NCBI GenBank assembly: GCA_030156305.1
Contig: JASGMZ010000147.1
Location: 1-7,584 of the forward strand
Direction: 5' to 3'
DNA length: 7,584 nt
Source: Bacteroidales bacterium
GTDB taxonomy: Bacteria; Bacteroidota; Bacteroidia; Bacteroidales; UBA12077
Shown: positions 1-6,754 of the stretch, in pieces
Numbering within the stretch: position 1 is the stretch's first letter
Layout: every line of letters starts with the position of its first letter
Translations under genes and position numbers: made by a program
Notes under the pieces: model-generated
The model's database searches: none
The model's input: the letters and a program-made list of their open reading frames with translations, nothing else
Told to the model about the DNA's origin: nothing

Positions 1-69
1 CTTGCGAAGAATTGGCAGCCAGGAGTTTACTGACGTAAATGACTAATTGCCAATGCGAGCGTAACGCAG
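1..69. repeat. Palindromic intergenic repeat, cut by the window edge
   Basis: This GC-richer segment sits in very AT-rich surroundings and shows nested inverted repeats. ATTGGCA (11-17) pairs with TGCCAAT (48-54). Inside it TTTAC (26-30) pairs with GTAAA (35-39) around a TGAC loop. Outside it TGCG (3-6) can pair with CGCA (65-68). No credible protein is encoded. It shares the string TGCGAGCG with the mobile element at 3060-3191, but the rest differs. It lies about 100 bases behind the stop of the beta-propeller gene, so it could act as a transcript 3' end or be a dispersed repeat. The left boundary is not visible. Confidence 0.4.
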
Positions 70-170
70 TTATTGACGTTTTCTTATAGCCACTAATTAA
101 TAATATATTTTTAATTTTCATTAATTCTTATTTTAGGTCATAAAAATATAGTACTATGCATCATGAAGAT

Positions 171-1337
171 TCACTTCAATTGATAGAAAACTAAAATTGG
201 ATTATCTGTATTTTTTACTTTATGGGCTAAATTTATTAAATCCCTATGTTTTTTTATAAATTCAGGGTTATTTTTTTTCATTTTTACATATTGTTTTAAT
301 TGGTAGGGTTCAATTTTGCATACAAATTCATTTTTGGTAAATGCTACAATATTTATATCATGGTAGCCTAACAAATCATCCTTAAAAGAAGATACTACCT
401 GAACTTCATCTCTTTTCTTATCATAAAAAACATATTGATAATGATTTTTCTTCCCATATTCATAGCCAAAAAATAAGATATCATCATTCTCAAAAATTTT
501 ATTAGGGTGCACAGCTTTTCCATTTTGTAACATCTGCTTAACAGCACCAGTTGGTCTGGTCCAGATATCAAGCACTTCATTATATGCACAAGCTTTTTTC
601 CCAAAATTTATGTAATATGCCGGAGTTAGGCTTTTATCAGAAATATAATACAGAGTATCGCCATAAGGTAACACACATCCTCTTTTTTGGCCATATTGCC
701 AGAAAAAATTTAAAGCCCGTGCATCGTTTATATTAGCATATTTCGAAGGAAATTTCCGATAAGAATACTTCTTTTTCATGGTAGTATCCAAACAGTGAAA
801 CATTTCAAATTGCCCTTTGTTTATAAGTTCTGTAGAAAATATACCGGTTAAAAAATGATACCTGTGATTAAAATATTTAAAATACGCCCCAATATCACTT
901 TCTCTCTTTTCAATAAATTCTCCATGCTTATCATAAAGCAATATTGCTCTTTTTTCCGGGCAACATAGATGTATCCGTTTTTTATCATCAACATCAAAAT
1001 CGATAATATACATAAACTCTCCCGGCCCTTTTCCAAAATAATCAATATTTCTTACTAAAGTGCCACTTTTATTAAACACACTTATTTTAGCAGGGCTGGA
1101 ACCATGTAAAATATAAATTTCATCGTTAACCGGTTGAATTTTTGCAACCGGAAAAGATAAAAGTACCTTATCTGATTTTAAGGGTACAATCTGATAATTA
1201 TTAAAATAATTTGAAAGTGCTACTCTATCAGCTTGATTGACATCTACTTCAATCTCTTTTATTTCATCATTATGCTTAGTGCTGGTGCAGGATAATAAAA
1301 ATATTACAAAAAATAATATATAAAACTTCTTCATCAT
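171..1337 (-). CDS. Six-bladed beta-propeller lipoprotein
   Basis: This encodes an exported lipoprotein of about 388 residues, resembling the six-bladed beta-propeller family (DUF5128-like) common in Bacteroidota. The frame is open further upstream to 1406, but I place the start at the ATG ending at 1337 (or the adjacent one at 1334). A short MKK-plus-hydrophobic signal peptide starts there and ends in a lipobox LLSC with the lipidated cysteine at residue 17; the upstream 23 codons look like untranslated sequence. The family signature GKGPGEF is at residues 102-108, followed by alternating hydrophobic beta-strand stretches and a YDKHGEF repeat typical of blades. The family is often found near glycan or peptide uptake genes, but its biochemical role is not established and no SusC/D pair is present. 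No clear promoter box was found upstream; the preceding sequence on the same strand is an RHS remnant. The stop is TGA. Confidence 0.8.
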   Translation of the reverse strand: MMKKFYILFFVIFLLSCTSTKHNDEIKEIEVDVNQADRVALSNYFNNYQIVPLKSDKVLLSFPVAKIQPVNDEIYILHGSSPAKISVFNKSGTLVRNIDYFGKGPGEFMYIIDFDVDDKKRIHLCCPEKRAILLYDKHGEFIEKRESDIGAYFKYFNHRYHFLTGIFSTELINKGQFEMFHCLDTTMKKKYSYRKFPSKYANINDARALNFFWQYGQKRGCVLPYGDTLYYISDKSLTPAYYINFGKKACAYNEVLDIWTRPTGAVKQMLQNGKAVHPNKIFENDDILFFGYEYGKKNHYQYVFYDKKRDEVQVVSSFKDDLLGYHDINIVAFTKNEFVCKIEPYQLKQYVKMKKNNPEFIKKHRDLINLAHKVKNTDNPILVFYQLK

Positions 1338-1491
1338 TAAAATATTACATTTTATAAAAGAGGCTGTTAAAGAGTTAAGCAACTGTAAATTTACTTTTAA
1401 AAACAAAATAGTTTGAATAAAACTTATTTCAATATTAGAAGCATTCCAAATAGATTTGAATGAAATTTATCGTTATTAACTTTTACCAATT

Positions 1492-1710
1492 TTAGGAATA
1501 ATAGATCAGTTCACTAAAACTTATTGGTGTTAAGGTTTTTACTGCCTGATTATCTGCTTTGGGTGGCAATACATATCGCAAACGATCAAAATCGTCGTTA
1601 ATATAATAGGTTAATAAATTATTGGTTCCATCATTTGTTTTCTTTAATATCGTTTTTCCTGATTTATCGATAAATTGTCGATTTTCTAAAAAGCAAATTT
1701 TGCCACTCAG
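1492..1710 (-). pseudogene. Remnant of RHS/YD-repeat protein (DUF6443-like)
   Basis: A 72-codon frame without a start codon, preceded by an in-frame TGA (1711-1713) and ended by TAA (1492-1494). Its middle reads DKSGKTILKKTNDG, then YYINDDFDRLRYVLPPKA. This closely matches the pattern seen in large Bacteroidota RHS proteins, where a 'DK.GR.vLKrt' stretch is followed by 'tYYvYDdfGnLrYVlPP'. Those proteins are usually over a thousand residues long, so this is a small internal piece. Neither the upstream nor the downstream part of an RHS gene is visible in any frame nearby. It is most simply the scar of a deletion or a displaced RHS cassette between two unrelated genes. Family assignment rests on motif recognition, not on a search. 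Confidence 0.65.
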
Positions 1711-1726
1711 TCATAAAACTTAAGCT

Positions 1727-2821
1727 TTATTTCATTTGCTCTTTTATGTACTTCGGAATAGGTACAAAATTATTATTCTCCCAAAAATCATCATCAAATT
1801 CTGATTTATAAAGATTTAATTGAGTTTCAGCAGTTTTTCTTAAATTCTGATAATCCTTTCTCGACTCATTATCAATTACAGAATACATACATATTCTCTC
1901 AATTTTTTTATTTAATTGGTTTTTTGGTATATACAAATAACTAGAACTTTTTAAATACCATTGTTTATCAATTTTGATAAAGTTAACTATGTGTTTACTT
2001 TCAGCAGTGTATTTTTCATTTTTAGAGAAAACTTCAATTCTGGCTAAACCATAACTGTTTTGTTCAACATATAAATGTATAACTTCATTAGATTTCTTGC
2101 TTTCACATATAATATGATAACAAGTATAACTGTCTATTTTAACTAATCCTAAATAAGTATATTTGTAATTTTCAAATTTATTTTGTTTTAAAAAATCCGA
2201 TGAAAATAAAATATGGTAATCTGTATAAACATCAATAATATTATACAGTTTCCTTTCTTTAAATTCTTTAGTTGCTTTTTCTGAAAATGGTTTTGCTCTA
2301 CCTTTAATAATTTTAAATTTGGGGATTGGAAATTTTTGGTATAAATTTAGAATATACTCTTCAACGACATCAAGGTTGTTATTTGTTGTTTCCCAGACCC
2401 TTACAAACAATTTATAATATATAGATTTAAGATAGTAATTATTTTTTAAGTTGGAGTTAACTTTATTCATAATTGAAATTGCATCAACAGGTTTAATTAC
2501 AACCTCATTTAATTTAATTGGTTTTTTAGCTAATTTTATTTCTACAAAGGCCTTTGATTCTATTGGATAAAAAGTAGCAGTATTGTAACCAATATGCGAA
2601 AAGACGATAGTATCAGCACCATCTATTTTTAGGTTAAAATATCCTTCTTGATTAGAAATAACACCTACACTACTATTGTTTAACAGGTAAATATTGGTTA
2701 ACTCTATAGGTTCATTATTTGCTGAGTCTCTAACTACACCTCTTATTTCAATAATATTTTGATTTTGTGGTGTGGTTCTCAAAAAAGCAGATAAAAATAA
2801 AAATAATATTAAATATTTCAT
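1727..2821 (-). CDS. Exported CarboxypepD_reg-like domain protein, function unknown
   Basis: A 364-residue protein with a hydrophobic N-terminal signal (about residues 1-18; no lipobox cysteine). It is followed by a carboxypeptidase-regulatory-like beta-sandwich domain at about 26-110: GVVRDSANNEPIELTNIYL, then the 'SNQEGYFNLKI' and 'VFSHIGY' strands and the closing LNEVVIKP. This domain is the one found at the N-terminus of TonB-dependent receptors and many Bacteroidota surface proteins. The remaining 250 residues are lysine-, asparagine- and tyrosine-rich, predicted mostly beta, and resemble the C-terminal part of other exported proteins with this N-terminal domain. I do not recognise a catalytic motif. 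The protein is probably periplasmic or outer-membrane associated. It has no TonB-dependent barrel (too short) and no obvious partner gene here. The ATG at 2821 is directly followed by the signal peptide, which supports the start. Confidence 0.75.
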   Translation of the reverse strand: MKYLILFLFLSAFLRTTPQNQNIIEIRGVVRDSANNEPIELTNIYLLNNSSVGVISNQEGYFNLKIDGADTIVFSHIGYNTATFYPIESKAFVEIKLAKKPIKLNEVVIKPVDAISIMNKVNSNLKNNYYLKSIYYKLFVRVWETTNNNLDVVEEYILNLYQKFPIPKFKIIKGRAKPFSEKATKEFKERKLYNIIDVYTDYHILFSSDFLKQNKFENYKYTYLGLVKIDSYTCYHIICESKKSNEVIHLYVEQNSYGLARIEVFSKNEKYTAESKHIVNFIKIDKQWYLKSSSYLYIPKNQLNKKIERICMYSVIDNESRKDYQNLRKTAETQLNLYKSEFDDDFWENNNFVPIPKYIKEQMK

Positions 2822-3059
2822 AATTAAGTATTTTATATAAATTCAAATAAAAGTATATCCAAAAAGCTTTTGTGGAACCCTGCTTGCAGCAGGCAAATTC
2901 GTTATTTATTTTAGAAACCTTGTGCTATAATGATAAAGCATTGTTAAACAAAGTTTTACAAAAAAAAGACTTAAAGTAACTCAAAGTAAAAAATAAGTAG
3001 TTTTTTTGTATTTTATACTTTTTGCACACACTTTTATTAATACATTTTTCTACTTTAAT
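2822..3059. other. AT-rich intergenic region with a short stem-loop
   Basis: No gene is supported here. The only strong structure is CCTGCT-tgc-AGCAGG at 2879-2893, a six-base stem with a three-base loop. On the minus strand it would lie in the leader of the CarboxypepD_reg-like gene, 58 bases before its ATG. It has no U-run directly after it on the minus strand, so a leader hairpin or site is more likely than a terminator. I found no convincing TAnnTTTG promoter for the downstream gene. Confidence 0.4.
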
Positions 3060-3191
3060 GAGTCCAGTCAAAAAAGGTAGTCCCGTCATTGCGAGCGAAG
3101 CGAAGCAATCTATATCTCGTTGAGCAACAGATTGCTTCGTCGTCCCTCCTCGCAATGACGCGTTTACTTTTGGGCTTTTTTGACTGGACTC
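3060..3191. mobile_element. 132-bp MITE-like palindromic element
   Basis: The element has perfect 17-bp terminal inverted repeats: GAGTCCAGTCAAAAAAG at 3060-3076 and its reverse complement at 3175-3191. It is flanked by the direct repeat TTTAAT (3054-3059 and 3192-3197), a likely 6-bp target duplication. Inside is a second nested palindrome: CGTCATTGCGAG (3084-3095) pairs with CTCGCAATGACG (3149-3160), and CGAAGCAATCT (3101-3111) pairs with AGATTGCTTCG (3129-3139), around a small CTC-gtt-GAG hairpin. This core resembles the 'cattgcgagcgaagcgaagc' palindromes that recur between genes in many bacteria. There is no transposase inside, so it would have moved in trans. It begins 20 bp after the lipoprotein stop codon and may serve as that transcript's 3' end. 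Confidence 0.8.
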
Positions 3192-3211
3192 TTTAATAAA
3201 AAAAAATTAAC

Positions 3212-3715
3212 CTATAGCGCTGCAGCTGCAATAACTACAGCAGCAACTTCAAGAGCAAGTTCTGCCCAACAACCTGCTTTACACCATCCTGGATGTTCAA
3301 TACTCTCATCACCACATGCTTTTAAGCATGAACCTATTCCCTTTGTCAAGTCCGAATTTGGATTTTTTTCAATGTAATCAAATAAAAAATTCGTATCTAA
3401 TCCCGTTTCTATAAAAACATTATCAGATATTTTAAAATTTATCATATTTCCTATTTCGTCAAGTTCAATTATCTGGGTTCCAAATATTTCTTTATCTGGC
3501 AATTTGAGATAAAACTTTTTCTCTACAATCCTTTCCTCTTCAGGTATAATAACAATAGCATTATTAGATTTTTGGAAATCTGTTATTCCGAAATTTTCAG
3601 GAATACGAACATCTCTAAAACCTGATTCATTTAAGGTTTCCTGCGTTTTATCGCAACTCATAAATGCAGTAGCACCAAATATTACCATTAATGTAATAAT
3701 AAATAATTTTTTCAT
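3212..3715 (-). CDS. Small lipoprotein with twin CX3C motif and hydrophobic C-terminus
   Basis: A 167-residue protein I do not recognise as a named family. The N-terminus is a lipoprotein signal: MKK, a hydrophobic core, then AFMSC with the lipidated cysteine at 21. Residues about 30-125 are a mixed hydrophilic region with several beta-like strands (for example NAIVIIP and KKFYLKLP). The end is striking. Cysteines 130, 134, 145 and 149 form C-x3-C-x10-C-x3-C, with tryptophans 144 and 150. A run of about 17 small hydrophobic residues (ending AAVVIAAAAL) then reaches the C-terminus. Two CX3C pairs at this spacing suit a helical hairpin held by two disulfides, as in other oxidised extracytoplasmic proteins. 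The tail could be a membrane helix or an aggregating segment. The gene is monocistronic by context: its own regulated promoter before it and a palindromic element behind it. A role as a surface or toxin-like peptide precursor is speculation. Confidence 0.75.
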   Translation of the reverse strand: MKKLFIITLMVIFGATAFMSCDKTQETLNESGFRDVRIPENFGITDFQKSNNAIVIIPEEERIVEKKFYLKLPDKEIFGTQIIELDEIGNMINFKISDNVFIETGLDTNFLFDYIEKNPNSDLTKGIGSCLKACGDESIEHPGWCKAGCWAELALEVAAVVIAAAAL

Positions 3716-3746
3716 AATTTAAAAGTTTTAAAAGTTAATAAATAAA

Positions 3747-3758
3747 GTGTTGCAACAC
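3747..3758. promoter_or_regulatory. Perfect palindrome GTGTTGCAACAC in the lipoprotein leader
   Basis: A 12-bp perfect palindrome located 31 bp before the lipoprotein ATG, within the expected untranslated leader. Its half-sites TGTT/AACA match those of the two upstream sites at 3816-3854, but with a 2-bp rather than 4-bp centre. It could be a further binding site of the same regulator. Confidence 0.4.
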
Positions 3759-3763
3759 CATTT

Positions 3764-3777
3764 TTTGTAATTACAAA
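3764..3777. promoter_or_regulatory. Perfect palindrome TTTGTAATTACAAA at the likely transcript start
   Basis: A 14-bp perfect palindrome whose edge is 2 bp from the proposed -7 box (3780-3787), so it should overlap the transcription start. A repressor bound there would block the promoter. An AT-rich palindrome can also arise by chance, so this is moderate evidence only. Confidence 0.4.
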
Positions 3778-3779
3778 TC

Positions 3780-3787
3780 CAAAGATA
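3780..3787 (-). promoter_or_regulatory. Bacteroidota-type -7 promoter box TATCTTTG
   Basis: Read on the minus strand, 3787-3780 is TATCTTTG, an exact match to the TAnnTTTG box used by the Bacteroidota primary sigma factor. It lies 65 bp before the lipoprotein ATG. The transcript would start near 3774. No TTTG-like -33 element is seen at the right distance; that region holds a run of six C on the plus strand. The promoter may therefore depend on an activator, perhaps bound at the sites just upstream. Confidence 0.5.
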
Positions 3788-3815
3788 GTTATAATTTTTG
3801 TTTTTACCCCCCGTT

Positions 3816-3854
3816 ATATGTTTTACAACATATTTTCATATGTTTTACAACATA
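3816..3854. promoter_or_regulatory. Two tandem operator-like palindromes, 22 bp apart
   Basis: The sequence TATGTT-ttac-AACATA occurs twice, at 3817-3832 and 3839-3854, identical in both copies including the non-palindromic centre. The first copy extends to an 18-bp site (3816-3833). The 22-bp period puts them on nearly the same helix face. Their centres are about 50 and 72 bp upstream of the inferred lipoprotein transcript start, where activators commonly bind. A weaker relative, TTTACAA at 3871-3877, follows. The binding protein is unknown. Confidence 0.55.
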
Positions 3855-3958
3855 ACTTTTGGTAAAAGACTTTACAAGCTACTGTTTAAAAGTATTCTAA
3901 CGTTTATTACACATATTTATTTTTTCTAACGTTACACGAAAAGAAGGGTTAACAACTC

Positions 3959-3981
3959 ATTTATAACGGTTAATTATAAAT
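3959..3981. terminator. Weak AT-only inverted repeat behind the permease gene
   Basis: ATTTATAA (3959-3966) and TTATAAAT (3974-3981) form an 8-bp inverted repeat with a 7-base loop, 28 bp past the permease stop. The stem has no G-C pairs and no U-run follows, so it is a poor intrinsic terminator. It is listed only because it is the sole candidate at the operon's end. Confidence 0.15.
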
Positions 3982-4008
3982 ACAAATTTTTCTTTTAAAA
4001 AAATAAAT

Positions 4009-5370
4009 TTATTCATATCTCAATGATTCTATCGGGTCACGGTCGGCAGCCCTTTTTGCGGGCGAGAACCCAAAAATTACTCCAATTAGCGCACTAACAC
4101 CAAAAGCTATGATTACAGCTCCGGGAGATACAATGGTTAATATGCCTGCAAATTTGGTAATTAGCCTGGAAAAAAAGATGCCCAGAAAAACACCAATTAA
4201 TCCGCCCGAAACGCTGATTAAAATGGCTTCGGATAGAAATTGCGCAATAATATCGGCTTTTTTAGCACCCAGTGCCAGGCGGATGCCTATTTCTTTGATC
4301 CGCTCCATCACGGTGGCAAACATAATATTCATAATACCAATACCTCCAACAATTAACGAGATGCTGGCAATAGCACCCAGCACAATATTAAAAATATCCT
4401 TGGTGTGCTGTTGTTGTTTAAGTAAAAGTTCAGGAACGGTAATTTCATAATCTTTCACCTCCATATGCCTGCGAAATAGCATCCGGCTCAGGATTTCAGT
4501 AGTAGTGGTTAGTTGTTCGGTTTCTTCAACCTGTACAATAATTTTATCTAATTGATGATAATTAGACGATGTTTCTTCCTGTCCTCCGGAAAAGGAGAAA
4601 AAGAAACCTCCTGAAAATCCGGTTCCGGTTTGAAAACTCCTGGAATTAATTAAAGCTCTGTTTTTATAACGTAGCAGCATGGTTTGTGCCGGGATATATA
4701 CGTTGTCGTTAACAATATTTACGCCCAAATTTTCGGCTGCCGAAAGGTTCACATCGGTTTTTTCGAGTACACCAACCACCTTTAACCAAACATGCCCAAA
4801 TTTCAGATATTTATTAACAGGGTCAACATCGCTAAACACTTTTGCACTTATATTGGCGCCTATAACACAAACCGGAAGGCCCTGTTCTAATTGAGACTCA
4901 CTAAAAAATGTCCCTTTTCCCAGATTGATATTATATACTTCAAAATAATCGTTATTTATACCAATAACTTTAGCTGCAACTCGTCTGCCTCCCTGTACAA
5001 CATATGAGTTAGCTACAATTTCGGGAGCAATTTTATGTACGGAGGGAATAATTTTTTGAATAGACTTAAGATCCTCCATGGTTAATCCGGGAGAGAATTT
5101 TTCTTTTTGTGTTTTACCATTCTCACTACTGCTGTTTTCCCCGCTTTCACCCTCGGTAAGATCCACTACCGGGGTGATGACAATATTATTCACCCCAACC
5201 ATTTTAATCTGTTCCAGAATTTCTTGCTGAGCGCCGCTTCCAATGGCTAACATGCTGATAACAGCAGCAGTACCAAAAATAATCCCCAACGCTGTTAAAA
5301 CAGATTTTAGTTTATTATCCAACAGGGATTCAATGGCTATCTCTATATCATGAAAATATCTTCTAAACAT
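4009..5370 (-). CDS. MacB/FtsX-type ABC transporter permease
   Basis: A 453-residue inner-membrane permease of the MacB-type (type VII) exporter family. These proteins use ATP hydrolysis on the cytoplasmic side to drive movement of a large periplasmic domain, pushing substrates out through an adaptor and outer-membrane channel. The first membrane helix is at about 22-44. The periplasmic MacB_PCD-like region is at about 45-325, and the FtsX domain with three helices is at about 327-352, 379-403 and 412-436. The cytoplasmic loop carries the family motif IKEIGIRLALGA (358-369), and the C-terminus PAKRAADRDPIESLRYE is typical. There is no fused ATP-binding domain, so a separate ATPase is needed, and none is in this window. 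Two low-complexity insertions stand out in the periplasmic part: Ser/Glu/Gly-rich at about 72-93 and a Gly/Phe-rich loop at about 248-266. The gene follows the adaptor by 11 bp. Confidence 0.9.
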   Translation of the reverse strand: MFRRYFHDIEIAIESLLDNKLKSVLTALGIIFGTAAVISMLAIGSGAQQEILEQIKMVGVNNIVITPVVDLTEGESGENSSSENGKTQKEKFSPGLTMEDLKSIQKIIPSVHKIAPEIVANSYVVQGGRRVAAKVIGINNDYFEVYNINLGKGTFFSESQLEQGLPVCVIGANISAKVFSDVDPVNKYLKFGHVWLKVVGVLEKTDVNLSAAENLGVNIVNDNVYIPAQTMLLRYKNRALINSRSFQTGTGFSGGFFFSFSGGQEETSSNYHQLDKIIVQVEETEQLTTTTEILSRMLFRRHMEVKDYEITVPELLLKQQQHTKDIFNIVLGAIASISLIVGGIGIMNIMFATVMERIKEIGIRLALGAKKADIIAQFLSEAILISVSGGLIGVFLGIFFSRLITKFAGILTIVSPGAVIIAFGVSALIGVIFGFSPAKRAADRDPIESLRYE

Positions 5371-5381
5371 TGCTTAACCGA

Positions 5382-6737
5382 TTATTGTTTTCTTCGTTTG
5401 CCTGGCATGGGCATCTTTTCTTCGTTCACGGGTTTCATGCTGCTATCCTGTTTTTCTCTTTTCAACCTTTCACGTTCCTGCAAAACAGGGATTAACTCTT
5501 CTCCGGCAAGCTTAAACTTTTCTATATTTTCGGGTACCGAAAGATATACCTCATCATCTTCATCCAACCCTTGTTCAATAATAATATAATTTTCATTGGA
5601 TGCACCCGTTACCACAATCTGTTTTTTATGGGTGGTTGTATATACAAAAGTTAAGCTATCCTCGTTATGGAGAGCTTCTAAAGGAACATACAACACATCT
5701 TGATAAACATTTGTAATAATTTGGTTACTGGTAGTCATTGCAGGGCGCATGATACTATCTGTCTGATCTACGTTGATAACCACTTCAAAAACTTTCGCAT
5801 CGGTATTAGGTAATTGTTCTCCAATATTTGCCACATCAGCTACAACACCTGTATATTTATTATCCGGAAATGCATCTACACCTATTCGTACTTTTTGTCC
5901 TTCTTTTATTTTACTAATATCAATTTCGTTAACATAAGTTTTTGAAGACATCTCCGAAAGATCGGGTAAAGTAGCAACGGTAAGGTCCCACGGGCTAATC
6001 ATTGATCCCACTTTCCGTTTTTGTCCGTTCCACTCTTTTTTATAAATAACCATACCTGCTTGAGGAGCAAAAATGGTAAATTTATTAAGTACATCATTTA
6101 ACTCCTGAACTTTTCTGCGTGCTTTTTCTAATTCAATGGTAGCTTCACGCATATTGGCTTTAGCCTGTTGTTCTTTTAACTTATAATTATCTTTTGCCTG
6201 TTCGTATGCACGCTGGGCTTTTTCAAGATCAATAGTAGCCTGACGGATAGTTGCCGGAGGTTCAAATTTACTTTGATCCAATACAATTTGTTTTTCTTCC
6301 AGGGCAAAATACAGGTTAACCAGCTGATCCCGTAACTCTCGTAGTTGCATAGTGGTATCCAGCTTAGTTTTAAGATACTGTGATTCTACCGTTTCCAGTT
6401 CATCTTCAAAATCTTTTAAGGTTGTTCCCACTTCAGACCGATCAAGAGAGCCTACATAATCTCCCGAGTCAACAACAGTTCCTTCAGGAATCAGATCCTG
6501 TATCTTTATATCCCTTATTCGTATGCTCCGGCTATTTCTTAGCTCCGAAGGGCCCATGATATCTACCGAAGTTATGGCTTGTAGCTCTCCGGTTACGGTA
6601 ACCAAAATTTCAAATTCCCCTTTCTGAACCTCTACGGTAAGATGTTCTTGTTTTACCTCTTTACCAGAACTGAAATAAATAATTGCGACAATTACAACCA
6701 GAGCAATACTAATTAAAATATAATGTTTTCGTTTCAT
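5382..6737 (-). CDS. MacA/HlyD-family periplasmic adaptor protein
   Basis: A 451-residue membrane-fusion (adaptor) protein that would link the inner-membrane permease encoded next to it with a TolC-like outer-membrane channel. An N-terminal membrane anchor is at residues 6-23. The first half of the lipoyl-like domain is at about 60-105 (PEGTVVDSGDYVGSLD). A long helical hairpin rich in Glu, Lys, Arg and Gln spans about 106-218. The second lipoyl half is at about 219-260, beginning with the characteristic FTIFAPQAGMVIY. The beta-barrel is at about 265-340 and the membrane-proximal domain at about 345-415. The last 30 residues are a charged, Lys/Arg/Met/Pro-rich tail beyond the usual fold. It starts 17 bp after the mutase stop and ends 11 bp before the permease start, indicating cotranscription. 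The start is supported by the anchor beginning right at MKRK. The substrate cannot be told from sequence; antibiotic, peptide or lipid export are all known in the family. Confidence 0.9.
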   Translation of the reverse strand: MKRKHYILISIALVVIVAIIYFSSGKEVKQEHLTVEVQKGEFEILVTVTGELQAITSVDIMGPSELRNSRSIRIRDIKIQDLIPEGTVVDSGDYVGSLDRSEVGTTLKDFEDELETVESQYLKTKLDTTMQLRELRDQLVNLYFALEEKQIVLDQSKFEPPATIRQATIDLEKAQRAYEQAKDNYKLKEQQAKANMREATIELEKARRKVQELNDVLNKFTIFAPQAGMVIYKKEWNGQKRKVGSMISPWDLTVATLPDLSEMSSKTYVNEIDISKIKEGQKVRIGVDAFPDNKYTGVVADVANIGEQLPNTDAKVFEVVINVDQTDSIMRPAMTTSNQIITNVYQDVLYVPLEALHNEDSLTFVYTTTHKKQIVVTGASNENYIIIEQGLDEDDEVYLSVPENIEKFKLAGEELIPVLQERERLKREKQDSSMKPVNEEKMPMPGKRRKQ

Positions 6738-6754
6738 TAGATAATGATTTGATA

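Noticed and set aside
1338..1406. Longer N-terminus for the beta-propeller lipoprotein
   Set aside because: The extra 23 codons would push the signal peptide inside the protein; starting at 1337 or 1334 gives a standard lipoprotein signal.
2926..2931. TATAAT resembling a sigma-70 -10 box on the plus strand
   Set aside because: There is no plus-strand gene downstream, and Bacteroidota promoters use TAnnTTTG; chance occurrence in AT-rich DNA is likely.
2925..3155. Minus-strand open frame across the palindromic element
   Set aside because: Its N-terminal half (containing FASLAMT) is simply the translation of the MITE core, a well-known source of spurious proteins; the rest is low-complexity AT-rich sequence.
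3180..3377. Plus-strand 65-codon open frame
   Set aside because: It lies antisense to the lipoprotein gene's cysteine and alanine-rich end and starts within the MITE terminal repeat; it is a shadow.
3895..3933. Direct repeat TTCTAACGTT at 3895-3904 and 3924-3933
   Set aside because: Only two 10-bp copies in AT-rich intergenic DNA, with no clear relation to a promoter; too weak to call a regulatory site.
4109..5589. Plus-strand open frames within 4109-4450, 4679-4894 and 5350-5589
   Set aside because: They are antisense to the well-supported permease and adaptor genes and show no recognisable protein features.
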